A stretch of 64,000 bases of DNA from Streptomyces sp. CB02923. GTDB taxonomy: Bacteria; Actinomycetota; Actinomycetes; Streptomycetales; Streptomycetaceae. Both the position numbers and the translations under genes were made by a program. The notes beneath the pieces were generated by a model. That model saw nothing but the letters and a program-made list of their open reading frames with translations, had not been told where the DNA came from and searched no databases. The stretch spans positions 131,564 to 195,563 of the forward strand of contig NZ_LWKZ01000029.1 in the NCBI RefSeq assembly GCF_001905005.1, written 5' to 3'. Position 1 is the stretch's first letter, and every line of letters begins with the position of its first letter. Positions 29,656 to 37,245 of this stretch are shown in pieces.

Positions 29656-30304
29656 ACCACCGCTCTCCGCCCATCAGCCGCCCCAGCCCCGCCCATGCGA
29701 AGTTCATCAGCGTCGCCGCCGTGTCCTTGGCCGACGGGCGCTCCCCGGAGGGCATCCCGCCGTCGCGCGCGTTGGCCCAGTCGGCCAGCGATTCGGCGGC
29801 GCCCACCAGGGCGTGCGCCAGGCCGGACACCTCGCGGGCGGCGGGTTCCCGGTCGCAGCCCGCCTCCTGGGCCGCCGCGCCGATCATCGCCGTGACGAAC
29901 TCGACGATCTCCGCCCGCATCGCGGCGACTTCGACCGCGAACGGTTCTCCCTGGGTACGGGCCTGCTGGTGCAGCACCGCCCAGCCGTCCGGGTGTTCGG
30001 CCGTATGAGCGAAGAATCCTTTCAGCCCGCTCCACAGCTGCCGGTCGGCGGACGCGTCCGGCTCCACCGCGGCCCGTACCGCCTCGGCGAGCGCCGCCGA
30101 CTCCCGCCGGATCACGGCGCTGAACAGCTCCTCCTTGGAGTTCAGGTACAGATAGACCAGCGGCTTCGACACGCCGGCCACCTCGGCGATCTCGTCCATC
30201 GAGGCCGCCCGGTAACCGCGCCGCGCGAAGGTCAGCACGGCCGCGTCCAGCATCTGCTGCTCCCGTACGGCCCGCGGCATTCGCTTGCTCTTCACAGCTC
30301 CCAC
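29642..30304 (-). CDS. TetR family transcriptional repressor
   Basis: 220-aa regulator. The N-terminal helix-turn-helix reads LTFARRGYRAASMDEIAEVAGVSKPLVYLYLNSKEELFSAVI, a typical TetR domain of the type often linked to fatty-acid genes. The ligand domain is variable, with HPDGWAVLHQQARTQGEPF. GTG at 30304 gives MGAVKSKRMPRAVREQQ; a TTG further out at 30340 would lie inside the operator and is less likely. The related palindromes at its own promoter and before the MaoC/ligase pair suggest it controls both. Confidence 0.88.
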   Translation of the reverse strand: MGAVKSKRMPRAVREQQMLDAAVLTFARRGYRAASMDEIAEVAGVSKPLVYLYLNSKEELFSAVIRRESAALAEAVRAAVEPDASADRQLWSGLKGFFAHTAEHPDGWAVLHQQARTQGEPFAVEVAAMRAEIVEFVTAMIGAAAQEAGCDREPAAREVSGLAHALVGAAESLADWANARDGGMPSGERPSAKDTAATLMNFAWAGLGRLMGGERWSPGG

Positions 30305-30330
30305 GCCAATTGCCCTTCCGTCCCACCCCT

Positions 30331-30351
30331 TTACCGCCAAGTAAGTTTACG
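30331..30351. promoter_or_regulatory. TetR-type operator before tetR gene
   Basis: TTAC-N6-GTAA followed by GTAAGTTTAC (30342-30351), matching the 28432-28451 site over CCAAGTAA(A/G)TTTACG. It is about 27 bases upstream of the chosen TetR start, a position that fits autoregulation. Confidence 0.6.
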
Positions 30352-30375
30352 TTTTCCCGCCTTGTCCGACGCCCC

Positions 30376-30418
30376 TTGACGTGATCGCCCTCATAACGAG
30401 ACGATACGACTCGTCTCG
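30376..30418 (+). promoter_or_regulatory. Promoter with inverted-repeat operator before alpha/beta hydrolase
   Basis: TTGACG at 30376-30381 is a good -35 element. CGAGACGA (30397-30404) and TCGTCTCG (30411-30418) form a perfect 8-bp inverted repeat with a 6-base spacer, covering the -10 region and presumed start point, about 28 bases before the hydrolase ATG. Its sequence differs from the GTAA/TTAC sites, so a second repressor is likely. Confidence 0.55.
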
Positions 30419-30445
30419 ACTCGGTCCGGCGGAAGGCCCTCCCCC

Positions 30446-31333
30446 ATGCAGCTGACGCATCAGCAGTTCGTCGAAGCGGGCACCGGCGTGCGCCTGTGGA
30501 CCGAGCAGCGCGGCGCGGCCGACGCGCCCCCGCTGCTGCTCCTCATGGGTGCGCAGGCGTCCGGCCTGGGCTGGCCGGAGCCGTTCGTGAACGCGCTCGC
30601 CGTCCACCACCGGGTCATCCGTTACGACCACCGCGACACCGGCCGCTCCACCTGGTCCTTCGACCAGCGGCCGTACCGCGTCACGGACCTGGCGCAGGAT
30701 GCCGTCCGCGTCCTCGACGGCCTCGGGGTCGAGCGGGCGCACCTGGTGGGGATGTCGCTCGGCGGGATGCTGACGCAGCTCGCCCTCGCCGACCACCCCG
30801 GCCGGGTACTGAGCGCCAGCCTGCTGGGCACCTCGGCGCTGAGCGCCACCCCGTACACCCGCCCGGACGGCACGCGGGTCCCCGCCACCGGGCTGCCCGG
30901 CATCGCGCCGGAGCTGCTGGAGCTGTGGGCCCGCCCCGTCGAGGACCACGGCCTGGAGGCCGAACTCGACCGCCGCGTGGAGCACTGGCGGGCACTGAGC
31001 GGCACCCGGCTCCCCTTCGACGCCGGTCACTTCCGCCGCCTGGAACGCCGGATCATCGAGCACACCGGCCGGTACGACGTCTCCACCGCGCACGGCCGCG
31101 CCGACGACTCGGGCATGCTGCGCACCGAAGCCCTGGCCGCCGTCCGGGTCCCCGTCCTCGTCATCAGCGCCCCCGCCGAACCGGTCTTCCCGCCACCGCA
31201 TCCGCACCACCTCGCCCAGGTCATCGGGGGCGCCCGCCTGGTGGAGATCCCGGGCATGGGCCACGCCCTGCCGCCCGAAGTGCAGGGGCCGCTGGCGGCG
31301 GCGATTCTCGCGCATACGGGGGAGGCGGGCTGA
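30446..31333 (+). CDS. Alpha/beta hydrolase
   Basis: 295-aa cytoplasmic alpha/beta hydrolase of the small-molecule esterase/haloperoxidase-like group. Features are the oxyanion strand PLLLLMGAQASGLGWPEPF, YDHRDTGRSTW, the nucleophile elbow VGMSLGGMLTQLAL, an acidic position in VLVISAPAEPVFPP and the terminal GMGHALPPEV histidine. The RDTGRS motif is frequent in aclacinomycin methylesterase (RdmC)-like proteins. Substrate unknown. It ends before a strong hairpin shared with the convergent symporter gene. Confidence 0.87.
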   Translation: MQLTHQQFVEAGTGVRLWTEQRGAADAPPLLLLMGAQASGLGWPEPFVNALAVHHRVIRYDHRDTGRSTWSFDQRPYRVTDLAQDAVRVLDGLGVERAHLVGMSLGGMLTQLALADHPGRVLSASLLGTSALSATPYTRPDGTRVPATGLPGIAPELLELWARPVEDHGLEAELDRRVEHWRALSGTRLPFDAGHFRRLERRIIEHTGRYDVSTAHGRADDSGMLRTEALAAVRVPVLVISAPAEPVFPPPHPHHLAQVIGGARLVEIPGMGHALPPEVQGPLAAAILAHTGEAG

Positions 31334-31366
31334 GCGGAGGGCGCGTACAGACGCAGGCGCACGCGA

Positions 31367-31406
31367 AACGCCGGACGGGCTGGGACATCCCAGTCCGTCC
31401 GGCGTT
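31367..31406. terminator. Bidirectional hairpin between hydrolase and DAACS symporter
   Basis: AACGCCGGACGG (31367-31378) pairs with CCGTCCGGCGTT (31395-31406) and, after one unpaired base each side, CTGGGA pairs with TCCCAG around a 2-base loop. Very stable. Confidence 0.85.
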
Positions 31407-31445
31407 CAGGTCACCGCGGTCGGGCGGCGCGGGCCGGAGCCGGTG

Positions 31446-32813
31446 CTACGCCCCGGCGGGCGCCGGGACCGACACCTTCTGCTCGGGCTGCTCGGGCTCG
31501 CCCGCCGCACCGTCCTCCAGCTCCACACCGGCGGCACGGGCGTACGCGTCGCGGTCCAGGATCTTCTCCTTGGCCGAGACCAGGATCGGCACGACGACCT
31601 GGCCGGCGACGTTCGTGGCCGTCCGCATCATGTCCAGGATCGGGTCGATGGCCATCAGCAGGCCGACGCCCTCCAGCGGGAGGCCGAGCGTGGACAGGGT
31701 CAGGGTCAGCATGACGGTGGCGCCCGTCAGGCCCGCGGTGGCCGCCGAGCCGATGACCGAGACGAAGGCGATCAGGACGTAGTCGCCGATGCCCAGGTCG
31801 ACGTCGAAGATCTGCGCGATGAAGATCGCGGCGAGCGCCGGGTAGATCGAGGCGCAGCCGTCCATCTTGGTCGTCGACCCGAAGGGCACCGCGAAGGACG
31901 CGTACTCCTTCGGGACGCCCAGGCGCTCGGTGACCTTCTGGGTCAGCGGCATGGTGCCGACCGAGGAGCGGGAGACGAACGCCAGCTGGATGGCGGGCCA
32001 GGCGCCCTTGAAGAACTGCAGCGGGTTGACCTTGGCGAAGACCGACAGCAGCAGCGGGTAGACGCCGAACAGGACGATCGCGCAGCCGACGTAGATGTCG
32101 ACGGTGAAGGTCGCGTACTTGCTGATCAGGTCCCAGCCGTAGTCCGCGATGGCGTAGCCGATCAGGCCGAGCGAGCCGATCGGGGCGAGGCGGATGACCC
32201 ACCACAGGGCCTTCTGGAGCAGCTCCAGCGCGGAGCGGCTCAGGCGCAGCACCGGCTCGGCGCGGTCGCCCAGCTTCAGGGCGGCGATGCCGGCCACCGT
32301 CGCCATGAAGACGATCTGCATGACCTTCAGCTCGGTGAACGGCGTGATGACGTCCTTGGGGACGATGCCGGTCAGGAAGTCGATCCAGGAGCCGGCGTGC
32401 TCGGGGAGCTTGCCGTCCTTGGGCGTCAGCCCGGTGCCCGCGCCGGGGTTGCTGATCAGGCCGATCGCCATGCCGATGGCGACCGCGATCAGCGAGGTGA
32501 CCATGAACCACAGCAGGGTGCGGGTGGCCAGCCGGGCGGCGTTGTTGACCTGCCGCAGGTTGGTGATCGAGACCAGGATGGCGAAGAAGACCAGCGGTGC
32601 CACGGCCAGCTTGAGGAGCTGGACGAAGAGGTCGCCGATGGTGTCGAGGGTGGTCTTCAGCCAGGAGACGTCACCGCTCTTGGCGATCCAGCCGAGCAGC
32701 ACACCGAGGACGAGGCCGAGCAGGATCTGGGCCCAGAACGGGACCTTGGGTATGCGGCGGGAGGATCTGGCGGTCTCGGTGGACCGCGAGGTCTCGGAAG
32801 ACGTGGTGGACAA
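31446..32813 (-). CDS. Dicarboxylate/amino acid:cation symporter (DAACS family)
   Basis: 455-aa Na+ or H+-coupled membrane transporter with about eight helices and two re-entrant hairpins. Family marks are the HP1 serines RSSVGTMPLT, the transport helix FGSTTKMDGCASIYPALAAIF and HP2/TM8 MRTATNVAGQVVVPIL. DAACS members carry C4-dicarboxylates, glutamate or cystine, and sequence alone does not settle which. A Cys-rich leader peptide upstream argues for cystine. TTG at 32813 is preferred because GGAG lies 8 bases upstream; GTG 32822 would overlap that site. The N-terminal 25 residues are Ser/Thr-rich, the C-terminus acidic and Pro-rich. Confidence 0.9.
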   Translation of the reverse strand: MSTTSSETSRSTETARSSRRIPKVPFWAQILLGLVLGVLLGWIAKSGDVSWLKTTLDTIGDLFVQLLKLAVAPLVFFAILVSITNLRQVNNAARLATRTLLWFMVTSLIAVAIGMAIGLISNPGAGTGLTPKDGKLPEHAGSWIDFLTGIVPKDVITPFTELKVMQIVFMATVAGIAALKLGDRAEPVLRLSRSALELLQKALWWVIRLAPIGSLGLIGYAIADYGWDLISKYATFTVDIYVGCAIVLFGVYPLLLSVFAKVNPLQFFKGAWPAIQLAFVSRSSVGTMPLTQKVTERLGVPKEYASFAVPFGSTTKMDGCASIYPALAAIFIAQIFDVDLGIGDYVLIAFVSVIGSAATAGLTGATVMLTLTLSTLGLPLEGVGLLMAIDPILDMMRTATNVAGQVVVPILVSAKEKILDRDAYARAAGVELEDGAAGEPEQPEQKVSVPAPAGA

Positions 32814-32874
32814 CGGACACACTCCGTGGACAGACAGGCGTCGGGAAGGAAACGGCGGACAGCGCCAGGAGAAA

Positions 32875-32905
32875 GGAGGTCCGTATCGATCCGTACGGGA
32901 TCTCC
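32875..32905 (-). promoter_or_regulatory. Hairpin between leader peptide and symporter gene
   Basis: In the 114-base gap after the leader stop, GGAG...CTCC and CCGTA...TACGG pair to make a hairpin, followed on the minus strand by TTTCTCC. It could be the attenuator or ribosome-site-masking arm expected after a leader peptide. Confidence 0.4.
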
Positions 32906-32927
32906 GGCCGCTGCGGTGACAGGAAGG

Positions 32928-33032
32928 TCAGCGGCGGCAACAGGCCGCGGACATGCAGCGGCAAAGATCGACGTGCAGGCGCGCCACGAGCGGGACGCCC
33001 GTGGACATGTGGTGCGCTGCTGCTGTCTTCAT
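32928..33032 (-). CDS. Cys-rich leader peptide upstream of DAACS symporter
   Basis: 34-codon ORF, MKTAAAHHMSTGVPLVARLHV followed by DLCRCMSAACCRR. The core RLHVDLCRCMSAAC matches the pattern of actinobacterial putative leader peptides (R-x-HVDL-x-R-x-x-SA-x-C) that sit before sulfur and cysteine metabolism genes. Four Cys codons in the last 11 would let ribosome stalling report cysteine supply. A second ATG at 33008 may be the true start, giving 26 residues. The symporter begins 114 bases downstream. Confidence 0.65.
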   Translation of the reverse strand: MKTAAAHHMSTGVPLVARLHVDLCRCMSAACCRR

Positions 33033-33054
33033 GTCGAACACGTTAACACTTGAA

Positions 33055-33083
33055 CTTTGGGGAACCCAAAGAAATTCTTTGGG
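33055..33083. promoter_or_regulatory. Overlapping CTTTGGG/CCCAAAG palindromes before leader peptide
   Basis: Three alternating half sites: CTTTGGG (33055-33061), CCCAAAG (33065-33071) and CTTTGGG (33077-33083). Adjacent halves make two overlapping dyads, one of them a perfect 9-bp repeat around a single A (33065-33083). It is 23-51 bases upstream of the leader start, where the promoter should be, so it is a likely operator. Confidence 0.55.
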
Positions 33084-33123
33084 CAGGAGGGGCGGGAGGC
33101 GGCTGTGATGCCTGGTGGAACGC

Positions 33124-33162
33124 GTGATGCCCCGTCGCGGAGGGGTTCTCCGCTACGGGGCA
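33124..33162 (-). terminator. Hairpin terminator after DUF4229 gene
   Basis: GATGCCCCGT (33124-33133) pairs with ACGGGGCATC (33153-33162); inner GCGGAG/CTCCGC extends the stem. It insulates the leader-symporter unit from the DUF4229 gene. Confidence 0.8.
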
Positions 33163-33254
33163 TCCGTCGGCTGTGAGGCGGCTTACAGCGCCGCGGGGCG
33201 CAGGGCCGCGGGGCGCGGGCGCGGGGCCGTCGGGTGGCGGCCGCCGTGACCGGG

Positions 33255-33545
33255 CTACAGGAGGCCGTCCTCCTGGCGGGCGCTGGCCGAGATACGGGCC
33301 TTCTGCCGGTCCACCTTCGCCACGATCTGCTCGGACATCGCGTCCCGCTGCTTGCGCAGCAGCACGAAGCTCAGCGGCGCGGAGATCACGACGGAGAGCA
33401 GCAGCAGCCATACGGCGTTGGCGCTGCCCACGCCGAGGGGAATGATGTGGAAGTACGCCAGCACCCAGACCAGCGCGAAGCACACGACGAAGATCCCCAG
33501 GCGCAGGGCGGTGTAGCGGAGCGTGGCGAACTTCTGGCTACTCAC
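33255..33545 (-). CDS. DUF4229 family small membrane protein
   Basis: 96-aa protein with two predicted helices (about residues 16-36 and 44-63) and a basic, polar C-terminal tail (RKQRDAMSEQIVAKVDRQKARISASARQED). It matches the layout of DUF4229, conserved in actinobacteria near the mqn genes; function unknown. GTG start (MSSQKFATLRYTALRLG). Confidence 0.85.
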   Translation of the reverse strand: MSSQKFATLRYTALRLGIFVVCFALVWVLAYFHIIPLGVGSANAVWLLLLSVVISAPLSFVLLRKQRDAMSEQIVAKVDRQKARISASARQEDGLL

Positions 33546-33639
33546 GGGCGGACCTTCTTCACGACGACTACCGAAAGGGTCTGCGTCCAGTCAAGCACAG
33601 CCCGATTCGTGATCTTTTCGGGCCCCTGCCATGAACGGA

Positions 33640-33771
33640 ACACACCGCGCCGGAACCCCCCGTCCGGGCACCGGCCCCCGTCCGGCCACCGGCACGCGTC
33701 CGGCCACGGCTCCCGCCTCGCCCGGCCACGGCTCCCGCCACATCCGGCGGCCACAGCTCCCGCCCGTCCCG
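33640..33771. repeat. Degenerate 20-base repeats in intergenic DNA
   Basis: Four to five imperfect copies of a unit like CCGGCCACGGCTCCCGCC, between the DUF4229 start and the GNAT stop. No ORF is supported. Confidence 0.5.
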
Positions 33772-34293
33772 CTACAGCACCCGCCACATCGTGATGTCGT
33801 CCCGGTGGTCGTCGTCGGCCAGCTTGATCGCCGACGGCACCCGGCCGACCTCCCGGTAGCCGCAGGAGCCGTAGAAGTGCTCGACGCCGATGCCGCCGCG
33901 GCAGGTGAGCCGGATGCTCTCGATGCCGTCGGTCGCGCGGGCGGCCTCGTCGACGGCCGCCATCAGCGCGCGGCCCGCGCCCTGCCCCTGGAGGCAGGGG
34001 TGCACCATCACGGTGTAGACCCACAGCCAGTGCTTCATCAGGCGGTGCTGGTTGAGGTGGAGGAACGCGGTCGCCAGCACCCGGTCGCGTCCGTCGCGGC
34101 CCACGATCAGCCGGGCGCGCCCCTCCGACATCGCCACCAGGTGGGCGAGCAGGTCGGGGCGTACGTCCTCGGCCGTCACCGGCGGCACACAACCGACGGC
34201 ACCCCCCGCGTTGGACACTTCGGCCCACAGCGTCCGGATGCCGTCGGTGAGTTCGGGGGTGACGGCGGGGTCCAGGTCGAAGCGCAGATCCAT
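33772..34293 (-). CDS. GNAT family N-acetyltransferase
   Basis: 173-aa acetyltransferase with one GNAT domain. The acetyl-CoA loop is VYTVMVHPCLQGQGAGRALMAAVDEAARA, and the C-terminal strand reads GVEHFYGSCGYREVGRVP. The chosen ATG gives MDLRFDLDPAVTPELTD. It lies 42 bases downstream of mqnE in the same direction and may be cotranscribed, but no pathway link is known. Confidence 0.87.
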   Translation of the reverse strand: MDLRFDLDPAVTPELTDGIRTLWAEVSNAGGAVGCVPPVTAEDVRPDLLAHLVAMSEGRARLIVGRDGRDRVLATAFLHLNQHRLMKHWLWVYTVMVHPCLQGQGAGRALMAAVDEAARATDGIESIRLTCRGGIGVEHFYGSCGYREVGRVPSAIKLADDDHRDDITMWRVL

Positions 34294-34335
34294 GGTGCGG
34301 ACCCTATGCGCCCCGGGTAACACCCGCCTCGGGTG

Positions 34336-35514
34336 TCACACCCGCATCGGCTGCGGTGCCTCGCGGCGCTCCGCGTCCGGGCCCGGGTACTCCCGGATGG
34401 TCTCGTAGCGGGTGTTGCGCTCGACCGGCCGGAAGCCCGCGTCGCGGATCAGGTCCAGCAGGTCGTCGCGGGTGAGCTTGTTCGGCGTGCCGTAGTTGTC
34501 CGCGTCGTGCGTGATCTTGTACTCGACGACCGAGCCGTCCATGTCGTCGGCGCCGTGCTGGAGCGCGAGCTGCGCGGTCTGCACGCCGTGCATGACCCAG
34601 AAGACCTTCACGTGCGGCACGTTGTCGAACAGCAGCCGGGAGACGGCGAAGGTCTTCAGCGCCTCGGCCCCGGTCGCCATCGTGGTGCGCGCCTGGAGCT
34701 TGTTGCGGACCTTGCCGTCCTTCATGTCCACGAAGTCGTGCTGGTAGCGCAGCGGGATGAAGACCTGGAAGCCGCCCGTCTCGTCCTGCAGCTCGCGCAG
34801 GCGCAGCACGTGGTCGACGCGGTGCCGGGGCTCCTCGATGTGCCCGTACAGCATCGTCGCCGGGGTCTTCAGACCCTTCTCGTGCGCCAGGCGGTGGATG
34901 CGCGACCAGTCCTCCCAGTGGGTGTCGTGGTCGACGATGTGCTGGCGCACCTCCCAGTCGAAGATCTCCGCGCCGCCGCCGGTCAGCGACTCCAGACCGG
35001 AGTCGATCAGCTCGTCGAGGATCTCGGAGGCGGGCAGCCCGGAGATCTTCTCGAAGTGGTGGATCTCGGTGGCGGTGAACGCCTTGAGGGAGACCGTGTC
35101 GGGCAGCGCCTCCTTGAGGGCGCTGAGCGAGCGCGGGTAGTAGCGCCACGGCAGGGTCGGGTGCAGGCCGTTGACGATGTGCAGCTCGGTGAGGTTGTCG
35201 CCCTCCATCGCCTTGGCGAGGCGGACGGCCTCCTCGATGCGCATCGTGTACGCGTCCTTCTCGCCGGGCTTGCGCTGGAAGGAGCAGTACGCGCACGAGG
35301 CGGTGCACACGTTGGTCATGTTGAGGTGACGGTTGACGTTGAAGTGCACGACGTCGCCGTTCTTGCGCGTGCGCACCTCGTGGGCGAGTCCGCCCAGCCA
35401 CGCCAGGTCGTCGCTCTCGTAGAGGGCGATGCCGTCCTCGCGGGTCAGCCGCTCCCCGGACCGGACCTTGTCCTCCAGCTCGCGCTTGAGACCCACATCC
35501 ATGGATGCAGTCAT
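34336..35514 (-). CDS. mqnE: Aminofutalosine synthase
   Basis: 392-aa radical SAM enzyme that joins 3-enolpyruvylbenzoate and the adenosyl group of SAM to make aminofutalosine, the second step of the pathway. Cysteines Cys70, Cys74 and Cys77 lie in NRHLNMTNVCTASCAYCSFQR, characteristic of MqnE. Further blocks are ELHIVNGLHPTLPWRYYPRSL and KVFWVMHGVQTAQLALQHGADDMDGSVVEYKITH. GGGAGG stands 7-12 bases before the ATG at 35514, which decides the start over the upstream frame. Confidence 0.94.
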   Translation of the reverse strand: MTASMDVGLKRELEDKVRSGERLTREDGIALYESDDLAWLGGLAHEVRTRKNGDVVHFNVNRHLNMTNVCTASCAYCSFQRKPGEKDAYTMRIEEAVRLAKAMEGDNLTELHIVNGLHPTLPWRYYPRSLSALKEALPDTVSLKAFTATEIHHFEKISGLPASEILDELIDSGLESLTGGGAEIFDWEVRQHIVDHDTHWEDWSRIHRLAHEKGLKTPATMLYGHIEEPRHRVDHVLRLRELQDETGGFQVFIPLRYQHDFVDMKDGKVRNKLQARTTMATGAEALKTFAVSRLLFDNVPHVKVFWVMHGVQTAQLALQHGADDMDGSVVEYKITHDADNYGTPNKLTRDDLLDLIRDAGFRPVERNTRYETIREYPGPDAERREAPQPMRV

Positions 35515-35682
35515 CCGGCCGCCTCCCATATCTCTGCCAAAATCGGGCTTCACCGAGCGTACTCCCCCGTATTCCGGCCCGGCCGGGCCCCCATGCCTGT
35601 ACGGCCGGGAGCCCGCCGTACAGGCGCGGAAGCGGGGTCCTGCGTGTCGTTCTCCGGGCGCCGCGGCCCCCGGGGCGCCGCC

Positions 35683-36138
35683 CTACGCGTCCTCGGGGAG
35701 CTCGCCGACGCGGTTCTCCCACTTGGTGGAGAGCACGATGGTGGTGCGCGTACGGGAGACGCCCTTGGTGCCGGAGAGCCTGCGGATGGTGCGCTCCAGC
35801 CCGTCCACGTCGCCGACCCGGACCTTGAGCATGTACGAGTCGTCGCCCGCGATGAACCAGGCGTCCTCGATCTCCGCGAGGTCGCGCAGCCGCATGGCCA
35901 CGTCCTCGTGGTCGGCCGCGTCCGACAGGGAGATGCCGACGAGGGCGGTGACGCCCAGGCCCAGGGAGGCCGCGTCGACGGTCGCGCGGTAGCCGGTGAT
36001 CACGCCGGCCGCCTCCAGGCGGTTGATCCGGTCGGTGACGCTGGGCCCGGACAGGCCCACGAGCCGGCCCAGCTCCGCGTACGAGGCCCTGCCGTTCTCC
36101 CGCAGTGCCTGGATGAGCTGCCTATCTACGGCATCCAT
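35683..36138 (-). CDS. Lrp/AsnC family transcriptional regulator
   Basis: 151-aa feast/famine regulator. Helix-turn-helix is DAVDRQLIQALRENGRASYAELGRLVGLSGPSVTDRINRLEAAGVITGY; the C-terminal RAM domain reads LGVTALVGISLSDAADHEDVAMRL...AWFIAGDDSYMLKVRVGDVDGLERTI and would bind an amino acid or related effector. An alternative ATG six codons upstream exists. It is divergent from the small 46-aa gene, sharing a 130-base promoter region, and lies directly before mqnE. Confidence 0.9.
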   Translation of the reverse strand: MDAVDRQLIQALRENGRASYAELGRLVGLSGPSVTDRINRLEAAGVITGYRATVDAASLGLGVTALVGISLSDAADHEDVAMRLRDLAEIEDAWFIAGDDSYMLKVRVGDVDGLERTIRRLSGTKGVSRTRTTIVLSTKWENRVGELPEDA

Positions 36139-36183
36139 ACGCCCTTGACCTTCCATTCACTCTGCAAACCCGGCTTGTACGTG

Positions 36184-36218
36184 TAGAATCTAAGGCATAC
36201 AGGGGCTTCGACCCTGTA
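36184..36218 (+). promoter_or_regulatory. Candidate -10 element and leader hairpin of 46-aa gene
   Basis: TAGAAT (36184-36189) is a good -10 hexamer with only a weak -35. Immediately after it TACAGGG (36198-36204) pairs with CCCTGTA (36212-36218), which could be an operator or a 5'-leader hairpin. Confidence 0.4.
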
Positions 36219-36269
36219 GAACCGTCAATTTCAGTTGATCAAAGACGATCTTTCACAGGAGATGTCACC

Positions 36270-36410
36270 GTGTACTCGATCGAGATGGCCTACGCCCGTA
36301 TGCGCGAGCTGCAGGACCTGGCCAATCGTTCACGTGCCCACCGTCCTGCCGCCCCGGCTCAGGGCAAGCGCCTCTTCGGCCGCAACGGCTCCACCGCCAA
36401 GAAGCGCTAG
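36270..36410 (+). CDS. 46-residue small basic protein
   Basis: Short ORF, GTG start, with AGGAGA (36257-36262) at ideal distance. It encodes MYSIEMAYARMRELQDLANR, a likely amphipathic helix, then SRAHRPAAPAQGKRLFGRN and a basic end GSTAKKR. Codon use is like the neighbours (third positions mainly G/C). Its TAG stop shares bases with the convergent mqnM-type stop (CTAG). No family recognised; conservation across Streptomyces would settle it. Confidence 0.6.
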   Translation: MYSIEMAYARMRELQDLANRSRAHRPAAPAQGKRLFGRNGSTAKKR

Positions 36411-37165
36411 TTCTCCTCCTTGGAGCCCGATCCGAGCTCCCCGACCCACCGCCGGTAGAGCCGGTGCGGCACGCCCGCCGCATCCAGCACCCGGCCCGCG
36501 ACGAAGTCCACCAGATCCTGGATGTGCGTCGCTCCCGCATAGAACGCCGGCGAGGCGGGCAGCACGACAGCGCCCGCCTCGTCCAGCGTCACCAGATGCC
36601 TGAGGGTCTGCCCGTTCAGCGGGGTCTCCCGCACCGCGGCCACCAGTCTCCTGCGCTCCTTGAGCGTCACGCTCGCCACCCGCTGGAGCAGGTCCTTCGA
36701 CAGCCCGAGCGCCACCCCCGCCACACACGCCGTGCTCGCCGGCACGATCAGCATGCCCTTGACCGGGTACGAGCCCGACGACGGCCCCGCGGCGAGATCA
36801 CCGGCCGGCCAGTACCGCACCCGGTCCAGGTCCGCCTCCGTGACATCGAACGTCCCCGGCTTGCCGTCCGCGCCGCGCGCCAGCCACTCCCGCAGGTCCG
36901 CGCGCCAGTGCGCGTCCCGGAAGGAGATTCCGGTCTCGTCCAGCAGCGTCAGCCGCGAGGCCCGGCTGACGATCAGGTCCACCGCCTCCCCGGCCGCGAG
37001 CAGGCCGCGCACCACGGACGCCGCGTACGGCGTGCCGGACGCGCCGGAGACACCCACCACCCAAGGGCGGCGGGGCACGTCGGCGGACCCGGCGGCCGGC
37101 CGGGCGGAGTGCCCGCCGGGCCTTGTGACACCGGTCTGACTGGGGTTGTTGTCCTGCGGTTCCAC
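36407..37165 (-). CDS. UbiX-like flavin prenyltransferase (menaquinone pathway, mqnM-type)
   Basis: 252-aa flavoprotein that makes prenylated FMN, the cofactor of UbiD decarboxylases. The UbiX opening PWVVGVSGASGTPYAASVVRGLL, the phosphate-binding SRAS and PLNGQTLRHLVTL/PASPAFYAGATHIQDLVDFVAGRVLD segments are present. It sits in the same cluster and direction as the prenyltransferase and UbiD-like decarboxylase, though split from them by the rhomboid gene, and should activate that decarboxylase. GTG at 37165 is chosen; a longer N-terminus is open. About 35 N-terminal residues are unlike UbiX. Confidence 0.88.
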   Translation of the reverse strand: MEPQDNNPSQTGVTRPGGHSARPAAGSADVPRRPWVVGVSGASGTPYAASVVRGLLAAGEAVDLIVSRASRLTLLDETGISFRDAHWRADLREWLARGADGKPGTFDVTEADLDRVRYWPAGDLAAGPSSGSYPVKGMLIVPASTACVAGVALGLSKDLLQRVASVTLKERRRLVAAVRETPLNGQTLRHLVTLDEAGAVVLPASPAFYAGATHIQDLVDFVAGRVLDAAGVPHRLYRRWVGELGSGSKEEN

Positions 37166-37245
37166 GGGATCGAGCCTATCCGGCGGAACCAGCGGACCCG
37201 TCACAGCCGTTTGTCCCAGTGAACGGGGAAAGGAAGGTGCCGCCG

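Noticed and set aside
26284-29895. 1203-codon open frame on the plus strand
   Set aside because: It spans the antisense of the acyl-CoA ligase and a wrong frame of the MaoC gene; its composition (Arg/Pro/Gln/Ala) is that of a shadow.
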